From JBHHYR01 sp046757585 (lineage in GTDB: Bacteria; Desulfobacterota; Binatia; HRBIN30), in NCBI GenBank assembly GCA_046757585.1, contig JBHHYR010000117.1:1-12109 (forward strand): a stretch of 12,109 nucleotides of DNA, given 5' to 3'. Position numbers and translations under genes: made by a program. The notes beneath the pieces are model-generated. The model was not told where the DNA came from, did not search any database, and saw only the letters and a program-made list of their open reading frames with translations. Positions 7,862 to 12,109 of the stretch are shown one piece after another; within the stretch, counting starts at the first letter, position 1, and each line of letters starts with the position of its first letter.

Positions 7862-8233
7862 TCAAGCCCCTCCCGTATATTTCTTGACGATTGCACGGAT
7901 GGCGATTGGACGGGCAGGTTTAGAGATATAGTCATCACAACCTGCGGCGCGAGCGGCTTCTTCGTCGCCACGCATCGCGACCGCGGTCAATGCCACCACC
8001 GGAATGGACCGCGTTCGCGAGTCACCCTTCAGGCGCCGGGTGGCTTCCCAACCATCCAGTGTGGGCAATGCAAGATCCATAAGGATGAGGTCCGGCTGTT
8101 CCGCGCGTGCTTGTGCGAGCGCTTCAAGGCCATCAGCCGCTTCGATGATTTGGTATCCTTCAACGGCAAGCGTCTTGGTGGTGATGCTTCGGTTATCAGG
8201 ATCGTCCTCCACGACCAGGATCTTTTTCGCCAT
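7862..8233 (-). CDS. Free-standing DivK/CheY-like receiver (response regulator without output domain), copy 2
   Basis: This 123-residue single-domain receiver has an acidic pocket E9, D10, D11, phospho-acceptor D53 ('LMDLALPTLDG'), T83 ('VVALTA'), and K105 ('YISKPAR'). The 'PVVALTAVAM' and 'GCDDYISKP' stretches are typical of DivK-like and hybrid-kinase receivers, so it differs in subtype from its neighbour and is unlikely to be a recent duplicate. The ATG at 8233 is chosen because GGGAGG sits four bases upstream and residue 1 leads straight into the first beta strand. An upstream in-frame start at 8362 would add 43 residues of non-receiver sequence and cross the promoter. It is the first gene after a good promoter and probably the head of the receiver-tmk-holB-metG-tatD unit. 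Confidence 0.93.
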   Translation of the reverse strand: MAKKILVVEDDPDNRSITTKTLAVEGYQIIEAADGLEALAQARAEQPDLILMDLALPTLDGWEATRRLKGDSRTRSIPVVALTAVAMRGDEEAARAAGCDDYISKPARPIAIRAIVKKYTGGA

Positions 8234-8237
8234 TCCG

Positions 8238-8243
8238 CCTCCC
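8238..8243 (-). promoter_or_regulatory. Shine-Dalgarno site that fixes the start of receiver copy 2
   Basis: GGGAGG on the minus strand stands four bases before the ATG at 8233-8231, deciding against the longer reading frame that begins near 8362. Confidence 0.65.
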
Positions 8244-8269
8244 AAGCCAGGGCGCCGTGCGTCTGAAAA

Positions 8270-8298
8270 CTTATATCCGGCGTTCCATGTCTTTGCAA
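8270..8298 (-). promoter_or_regulatory. Candidate sigma70-type promoter for the receiver-tmk-holB-metG-tatD unit
   Basis: On the minus strand a -35-like TTGCAA (8298-8293; 4 of 6 to consensus) is separated by exactly 17 bases from a -10-like TATAAG (8275-8270; 5 of 6). Transcription would start near 8263, leaving a leader of about 30 bases that contains the Shine-Dalgarno site of receiver copy 2. The -35 lies inside a 10-base palindrome, ctttgcaaag (8291-8300). This is a match by eye, not a scored prediction. Confidence 0.5.
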
Positions 8299-8362
8299 AG
8301 GGAAGTCGTGTGCAGTGAGCAGAGCAGCGGTGTGCGATGCTATCCAGACGTCCGGCAAGCAC

Positions 8363-9481
8363 TCAGAGCTGCTCTTCCCACCCAACAACAACAGCGGCAT
8401 GCGGCAGCAGACCTGGAAACGCAGCATCGACGCTCGCGAGTGCGGTACTGCTGTACAAGATGGCACCGCGTCCACGCAGAGTCAGCCGCTCGTCTTGGTT
8501 CGCGGCGTTCCAGACTGTACCCAAGACCGTCACCTCGCTGGATGATTCGAACACGACCCCACCCAGTGCCAAAAGCAGGCCCTGAAAAGTGACCGTTCCG
8601 CTCACGTGAAGCGTCCCTTGAACGACAAGGACGCCACTGCCTTTTAGCGAATGCGGAACGTCGAGGTCTCCATCCACGATCGTTATCTGGGGCGCCGCCT
8701 CCGTGCCCACGGCGCGTTCCGTGACTGCCTTGGCGGTGAGCCTGACGGCGCGTGGCGAGCTGCCGAAGCCCGCCGCGTAGGCGCGAAGCTCCAGTGGAGC
8801 AGTGATTCCAATGCTCGGCGACGCACCCGCTCCGATCAGTTGGCGGCTGTGGATGCCCGACAAGCGACGGCGCAGCGTCCGCGCCGCATCAGCTCGCGGG
8901 CTGCTGAGGGCCGGAAGTGGGGGGGCGGTTCCAGTCGCCTGCATCCCTGCGTCACCCACGCGATGATCCAAACCCGACACCCGCAGGTCGCCACTGCCCA
9001 GGTCGAGCTTCCTCAGATCCCCTCCGGCATAGAGTGCTCCCGGTGTCGACGGGAACTGCGACCGTGTCACAAGCGCCGCCACCACCTTCGTGGCTCCCGC
9101 GGCGCCCAAGCCGCGACTGATGATGCGGATCGCCCCCGAACCACCTTCCTGCACATGCACCTCGTAACGAAACGGCGGAACCGGGAAGTTGGCAGGTGGA
9201 GCTTCCATGAACGGGAACCAACCGTCATCCGGGGTGCCAGCGACATGATCGGGGCCCACCAGGATCTCGTCAAACGAGCCGCCGGAGGGGATCTCGGCAA
9301 TGGCGTGATTGAGTCCTGCCTCGGCAACATAGAACGTTTCGATTTCCCGGCGTAGATTCCGCTGAATTGCAAAATCGGTATGACACTGGAACACGACGAA
9401 TGCGCCGAGCGGCAACAGAATCATCGCGATGCTGAGGACCGCCACCAAGGCGGCCCCGCGTTGGTTCCGGCACGCAGTCAT
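8363..9481 (-). CDS. PilX-like minor pilin with long beta-rich C-terminal region
   Basis: This 372-residue protein opens like PilX-family type IV pilus assembly proteins: an Arg-Gly lead, then a hydrophobic helix (about residues 10-32), then 'YVAEAGLNHA' (51-60), close to the 'AEA.L..A' signature of PilX_N proteins. The residue at +5 after the Gly is not Glu, as in PilX, so processing by prepilin peptidase is uncertain. The C-terminal part (about 265-345) is a series of short Gly-separated strands such as 'VVQGTLHVSGTVTFQG', followed by 'GRGAILYSS', which suggests a beta-solenoid-like fold. The ATG at 9481 overlaps the pilW-like stop as ATGA; a GTG at 9496 is less likely. It is the last gene of the minor-pilin operon. 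Likely role: tip or priming component at the inner membrane or periplasm. Confidence 0.8.
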   Translation of the reverse strand: MTACRNQRGAALVAVLSIAMILLPLGAFVVFQCHTDFAIQRNLRREIETFYVAEAGLNHAIAEIPSGGSFDEILVGPDHVAGTPDDGWFPFMEAPPANFPVPPFRYEVHVQEGGSGAIRIISRGLGAAGATKVVAALVTRSQFPSTPGALYAGGDLRKLDLGSGDLRVSGLDHRVGDAGMQATGTAPPLPALSSPRADAARTLRRRLSGIHSRQLIGAGASPSIGITAPLELRAYAAGFGSSPRAVRLTAKAVTERAVGTEAAPQITIVDGDLDVPHSLKGSGVLVVQGTLHVSGTVTFQGLLLALGGVVFESSSEVTVLGTVWNAANQDERLTLRGRGAILYSSTALASVDAAFPGLLPHAAVVVGWEEQL

Positions 9482-10083
9482 TGATTCCGGAGGCACACGC
9501 TGCTCGACACAGTCGACGTGACCGGCACCGCAACGGTCGGATCGGGGTTGGGTAGTTCCACCCGCAGCAAGATATCAATGCGGTGTACTCGCGCACGTTC
9601 GGCCTGCGTGAGGCCAGCCTCCCCAGGGGTGATTTCGATCCCGCGAGCGTCAAAGAACGAAAAGTGCACCGCATCCGGGGGTACATCGCGAACCAGCGGT
9701 TGTGGGCTGCCGCGTCCGGTTGCACGCCTGAGCTGATGCTTCTCCTCACTATAGCCGTATGCAATCACCTCGTTGGAGTCGGTCGTATCGCCGTCACCGT
9801 TCAGATCGGTCACCACTGTAACTCGGTCAGGACCAGCGGTGCGCACAGCAGTGAGCCGAGCTCCTGCAGCACTGAATCCTGCCATTCGTATCTCGCGCAC
9901 AAGCATGTCGAGGGCCATGACGGTTACCTCCTGCGCCTCACTCTCCGTCTCCTGCAGGCGAGCGCTCATCAGCGCCGCGCGCGCGAAGCTGTACGACAGC
10001 GCCATCAGGATCGACACGAGCAAGGTACTGCTCAGCAGCTCTATCAAGGTTGCCCCGCGTTCCCTGTTGCACGCCCGTCTCAT
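9478..10083 (-). CDS. PilW-like minor pilin (type IV pilus or type II secretion pseudopilin)
   Basis: A 201-residue prepilin. The basic leader ends at G10, the mature protein would begin 'ATLIELL', and E15 is the conserved +5 Glu, so cleavage by the PilD-type peptidase is expected. The hydrophobic helix (11-33) continues into an amphipathic helix with 'MLVREIRMAGF' (60-70), a PilW/GspJ-type feature. A 'DLNGDGDTTDSNE' segment (93-105) looks like an EF-hand-type calcium loop. The protein ends in a beta strand, 'VSSSVCLRNQ'. The ATG at 10083 forms an ATGA overlap with the pilV-like stop. An upstream start at 10143 would add 20 non-pilin residues. It would act as a minor subunit priming pilus assembly with its three neighbours. 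No strong Shine-Dalgarno site is visible, so coupling is likely. Confidence 0.85.
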   Translation of the reverse strand: MRRACNRERGATLIELLSSTLLVSILMALSYSFARAALMSARLQETESEAQEVTVMALDMLVREIRMAGFSAAGARLTAVRTAGPDRVTVVTDLNGDGDTTDSNEVIAYGYSEEKHQLRRATGRGSPQPLVRDVPPDAVHFSFFDARGIEITPGEAGLTQAERARVHRIDILLRVELPNPDPTVAVPVTSTVSSSVCLRNQ

Positions 10084-10433
10084 CGGCGCGCCAGAGTGAC
10101 AAGCCGGAACGTGCGAGGCTGACTGTCCTGACTGTCCTTCCATGAGACGGTGACCTCAAGACGATACAAGCCGGCGTGACCATGCCAGAGCCCAGCGCTG
10201 CCCGACCGTTCAAAGCCAAAGGCACCGCGCACAGCCGCCAGCTGCCGCCCCGCCCGTAGCTGCTCGATGCCTTCGGCCGCCAGCTCCGTCGCTTGCATCC
10301 AGTGCGCACTGACCACACGCGCACGCTGTGCAGCGATCAGCGTGTCCGTCAACCCCAAAGCAATCACGGATAGAAGCAGGACTGCCACTACGACCTCGAT
10401 CAGGCCGAACCCTTGCTGGCCTCGGCCGTACAC
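10080..10433 (-). CDS. PilV/GspI-like minor pilin
   Basis: A short prepilin of 117 residues. Cleavage after G8 would leave 'FGLIEVVVAVLL', with F9 as the N-methylated first residue and E13 as the +5 Glu. The hydrophobic helix runs 9-28, followed by 'AAEGIEQLRAG' (52-62), typical of PilV/GspI proteins. The remaining C-terminal domain is a small beta sheet. The GTG start (10433-10431) shares one base with the TAG stop of the fimT-like gene (10435-10433), so the two are translationally coupled. No better start exists because the leader peptide is already minimal. It is a substrate of the nearby prepilin peptidase and likely part of the same tip complex as its operon partners. Confidence 0.85.
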   Translation of the reverse strand: MYGRGQQGFGLIEVVVAVLLLSVIALGLTDTLIAAQRARVVSAHWMQATELAAEGIEQLRAGRQLAAVRGAFGFERSGSAGLWHGHAGLYRLEVTVSWKDSQDSQPRTFRLVTLARR

Positions 10434-10876
10434 TATTGCACGCGCACCTGACCCGCCATGTCCACAATGACGCGACGGACCTCACCTTGCCCGTTCTGCA
10501 TGACCACTGTCCCGAAGCTTCCCGGGTTTCCCCGCGGCCGAAAGCTAATCGCCGCGTTCCTGGCGCTGCAGGCGACCACCACGACGCCCGGTGGCAGCCT
10601 GGCACGTGCGCCCGCATCGACGTAGCCGGCGGCGCCTCGGCGCTGCAGCTGGTAACCACCCGCACCCTTGGTGAACACGACGCGATGGCTGGTGTTCTGC
10701 GTGACGGCCCGCATCCGCGCGATCTTCAAAGCCATGACCACCTGACGCGTGCCGGCACTGAGATCCAGAGTCGGACGCAAGACCTGGTGACTCAGCACAC
10801 CGATCCCAGCGAGAATCGAAACCAGCGACAGAACAACGATCAGTTCCAGCAGGGAAAACCCACTCGATTCCGCCAT
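10433..10876 (-). CDS. FimT/GspH-like minor pilin
   Basis: A prepilin of 147 residues, first gene of the four-gene minor-pilin operon. A six-residue leader ends at G6, the mature N-terminus is 'FSLLELIVVLS', and E11 is the +5 Glu. The hydrophobic helix covers 7-28. 'MALKIARMRAVTQNTSHRVVF' (about 48-68) matches the GspH/FimT domain layout, where an 'R..A..' helix leads into the beta sheet. The C-terminal sheet contains 'GNPGSFGTVVMQN' and 'VRRVIVDMAGQVRVQ', again typical of GspH/FimT. FimT-type proteins serve as minor pilins, and some bind DNA during competence; whether this one does cannot be told. The ATG at 10876 has a moderate AAGG-type upstream site. Confidence 0.88.
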   Translation of the reverse strand: MAESSGFSLLELIVVLSLVSILAGIGVLSHQVLRPTLDLSAGTRQVVMALKIARMRAVTQNTSHRVVFTKGAGGYQLQRRGAAGYVDAGARARLPPGVVVVACSARNAAISFRPRGNPGSFGTVVMQNGQGEVRRVIVDMAGQVRVQ

Positions 10877-10958
10877 GCGCAGCTGCCTTCAGGGTGCCCG
10901 GAACCCGCCTGCCGAACCACTCTCTGCATTGCCGCAAGCGGGAACGACGGGCAAGGAT

Positions 10959-10988
10959 AGTGTACTCCATGAGTCTCTCTATTTGCAA
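10959..10988 (-). promoter_or_regulatory. Weak candidate promoter for the minor-pilin operon
   Basis: On the minus strand TTGCAA (10988-10983) is followed after 18 bases by TACACT (10964-10959; 4 of 6 to the -10 consensus). The start would be near 10952, with about 75 bases of leader before the fimT-like ATG. The same TTGCAA hexamer serves as the -35 of the receiver promoter. I looked for a sigma54 -24/-12 pair in this 143-base gap and saw none. Confidence 0.3.
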
Positions 10989-11019
10989 GATGTATATGTG
11001 TGAAGTTCAGTGAGTACTG

Positions 11020-11790
11020 CTACAGATGTAGTGTCAGGTGTAGATACCAGCGGATGAGGTCATCCCCGAAGAAGAGAGCACATACCGCCCCGAGCGCAAG
11101 AAAGGGCCCAAATGGGATCGGGACGCGACGGTCGGCTCCGCGTACCGCGATCAGGGTGATCCCAACGACGGCTCCCGTGAACGAGCCGAGAACCAGCGTG
11201 ACCAACACCGCAGTCCAGCCGAGAAAGGCGCCAATCATCGCCAGGAGCTTGATGTCACCGCCCCCCATTCCTTCACGCCCGGTCAAGGCCTCGTAGCCAA
11301 CGGCAACAGCGTACAGAATGCCGCCGCCCAGAACTACACCGAGCACGCTATCCAGAAGCGATGGGCCGTATCCGAGGGCGGAGGCTAGCACGCCGACCCC
11401 AATCCCCGGCAGACTGATGGCATCTGGGATGATCTGGTTGTCGAGATCGATGAAGCTGATCACGATGAGCGCGGCAACGAACGCGGTATACATGGCCAGG
11501 ACGGGGGAGAGTCCGAAGTGATAGAAGAGCAAGACGACCATGACGCCCATCAAGGCCTCGACCGCTGGATAGCGCGGCGAGATATGCTGACCACAGGCGC
11601 GGCAACGCCCGCGAAGCAGGAGATAGCTTATCAGTGGAATGTTGTCGCGGTTCCCGATGCGTGCGCCGCAGGCGGGGCAATGTGACGGCGGGGATACGAT
11701 GGATTCGCCATGTGGCAGTCGCCAGATGCAGACATTGAGGAAACTGCCAACGACGGCCCCCAGCACGAAGGCGAACAGCAAAGGAATCAC
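11020..11790 (-). CDS. pilD: Prepilin peptidase / N-methyltransferase (leader peptidase, A24 family)
   Basis: The enzyme cleaves the leader of type IV prepilins and pseudopilins at the Gly-Phe type site and N-methylates the new N-terminus. The 256-residue membrane protein begins with a helix ('VVGSFLNVCIWRLP', 13-26) that leads into the cytoplasmic loop with two CxxC pairs (C38/C41 and C63/C66), the zinc module of bifunctional enzymes. The catalytic aspartates are in 'DLDNQIIPD' (115-123) and 'GGGD' (D179). About seven further hydrophobic helices complete the protein, and the length is typical. The start is a GTG at 11790, supported by AGAGGGG four bases upstream. It lies upstream of the minor-pilin operon, separated by 143 bases, and processes those products. 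Whether it serves pili, type II secretion or both (PilD/GspO) cannot be told. Confidence 0.95.
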   Translation of the reverse strand: MIPLLFAFVLGAVVGSFLNVCIWRLPHGESIVSPPSHCPACGARIGNRDNIPLISYLLLRGRCRACGQHISPRYPAVEALMGVMVVLLFYHFGLSPVLAMYTAFVAALIVISFIDLDNQIIPDAISLPGIGVGVLASALGYGPSLLDSVLGVVLGGGILYAVAVGYEALTGREGMGGGDIKLLAMIGAFLGWTAVLVTLVLGSFTGAVVGITLIAVRGADRRVPIPFGPFLALGAVCALFFGDDLIRWYLHLTLHL

Positions 11791-11794
11791 TCAG

Positions 11795-11801
11795 CCCCTC
11801 T
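11795..11801 (-). promoter_or_regulatory. Shine-Dalgarno site of the prepilin peptidase GTG start
   Basis: AGAGGGG on the minus strand ends four bases before the GTG at 11790-11788. It supports this non-ATG start, which also leaves the expected very short N-terminus. Confidence 0.5.
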
Positions 11802-11830
11802 TCCCCACTTCACAAGAGAAGTCCCCACTT
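11802..11830. repeat. Short direct repeat between the ABC permease and pilD
   Basis: The nonamer TCCCCACTT occurs at 11802-11810 and 11822-11830, exactly 20 bases apart. Between them lies a small inverted repeat, ACTTC (11807-11811) and GAAGT (11818-11822), with a six-base loop. The whole sits in the 54-base gap before pilD. It is too short to assign a role; a regulator site is possible but not shown. Confidence 0.35.
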
Positions 11831-11844
11831 TCCAAGGCTGCCAG

Positions 11845-12109
11845 TCAGCTAAATTCGCGACGGGAGAATACTGCCACACTCAGTAGCAAGAGCACAGCAG
11901 AGTAACTCACGGCATACGCCGACACGGCAAGGAGATACGACGCAGCCACGTGCTGGCCGTAGACGACCTGGTCGGCAATGTTGAAGTGGTCGAGGTGGGG
12001 CAAGATCCAATACAGTCCACGTGCGCAGGCCTGGAGCGGGTTGCCAAACTCGCTACCGAGGAAGTAGCCGAGATAGCTGGATGAGCGGCCAGCCACGAAG
12101 GCACTCGCA
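11845..12109 (-). CDS. ABC-2 type transporter permease, C-terminal end (partial, cut by window edge)
   Basis: The frame is open from the window's right edge to a TGA at 11847-11845, giving the last 87 or so residues. The segment reads from 'FVAGRSSSYL' through 'ILPHLDHFNIADQVVYG' to a final hydrophobic helix ('YLLAVSAYAVSYSAVLLLLS') and ends 'FSRREFS'. This matches the end of ABC-2 family permeases, which have a periplasmic 'P.L..FN..D.VV.G' loop before the last helix and an 'F.RR.F' tail. It would be a membrane subunit of an exporter whose ATPase lies outside the window. The GTG at 12096 is internal, not a start, because similar sequence continues upstream of it. The substrate is unknown. 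Confidence 0.7.
   Translation of the reverse strand, partial: ASAFVAGRSSSYLGYFLGSEFGNPLQACARGLYWILPHLDHFNIADQVVYGQHVAASYLLAVSAYAVSYSAVLLLLSVAVFSRREFS

Noticed and set aside
8234..8362. N-terminal extension of the second receiver to 8362
   Set aside because: The extension does not resemble receiver sequence, crosses the best promoter in the region, and the ATG at 8233 has GGGAGG directly upstream.
10545..10988. A 147-codon minus-strand frame starting upstream of fimT
   Set aside because: It overlaps the fimT-like gene in another frame. The fimT frame carries a textbook prepilin N-terminus and a GspH-type domain.
10877..11019. Sigma54 (-24/-12) promoter ahead of the minor-pilin operon
   Set aside because: A TTGCA core is present but no GG doublet stands at the required ten-base distance upstream of its GC.
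11020..11031. Palindrome ctacagatgtag at the end of pilD as a terminator
   Set aside because: A five-base stem with a two-base loop and no T-run cannot form a credible terminator.
1..12109. CRISPR array, tRNA or rRNA gene, insertion sequence, toxin-antitoxin or phage module
   Set aside because: No regularly spaced repeats, cloverleaf-like sequence, transposase or phage motifs were seen on either strand.

Overview
The window is a GC-rich chromosomal stretch from a Gram-negative bacterium. The pilus-assembly genes, the tmk-holB-metG-tatD cluster, and a hybrid kinase followed by free receivers together suggest a deltaproteobacterial-type lineage (Desulfobacterota, Myxococcota or Binatota-like). 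That placement rests on gene content only and is tentative. No mobile element, tRNA, rRNA, CRISPR array or prophage gene is visible, and no stretch over 300 bases lacks a gene.

Left part, plus strand (about 1-3318): a small secreted cysteine-containing protein with a carboxypeptidase-regulatory-like (Ig-fold) segment, then a large membrane hybrid histidine kinase. The kinase reads in order: six likely membrane helices, GAF, PAS, HisKA, HATPase and a C-terminal receiver.

Middle, minus strand (8300 down to 3380): a tight run reading, in transcription order, two free-standing CheY-like receivers, tmk (thymidylate kinase), holB (DNA polymerase III delta'), metG (methionyl-tRNA synthetase) and tatD (metal-dependent DNase). 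A good sigma70-type promoter (8270-8298) precedes the first receiver. tatD converges on the kinase gene, with about 60 bases between the two stops.

Right part, minus strand (12109 down to 8363): the C-terminal end of an ABC-2 type transporter permease cut by the window edge, a prepilin peptidase (pilD/gspO type), and a four-gene minor-pilin operon (fimT/gspH-like, pilV-like, pilW-like, pilX-like) whose members overlap by 1 to 4 bases.

How they may work together: PilD would cleave and methylate the FimT, PilV and PilW-like prepilins, which with the PilX-like protein would form the priming tip of a type IV pilus or type II secretion pseudopilus. The two receivers have no dedicated kinase of their own, and the hybrid kinase lies about 4 kb away, so a phosphorelay linking them is possible but inferred. 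tmk, holB, metG and tatD are housekeeping genes for nucleotide, replication, translation and DNA quality-control functions. The unusual point is that signalling receivers head their transcription unit. I see no clearly novel multi-gene system. The items most worth following are the receiver-headed housekeeping operon, the PilX-like protein with a repetitive beta-rich tail, and the secreted CxxC protein.
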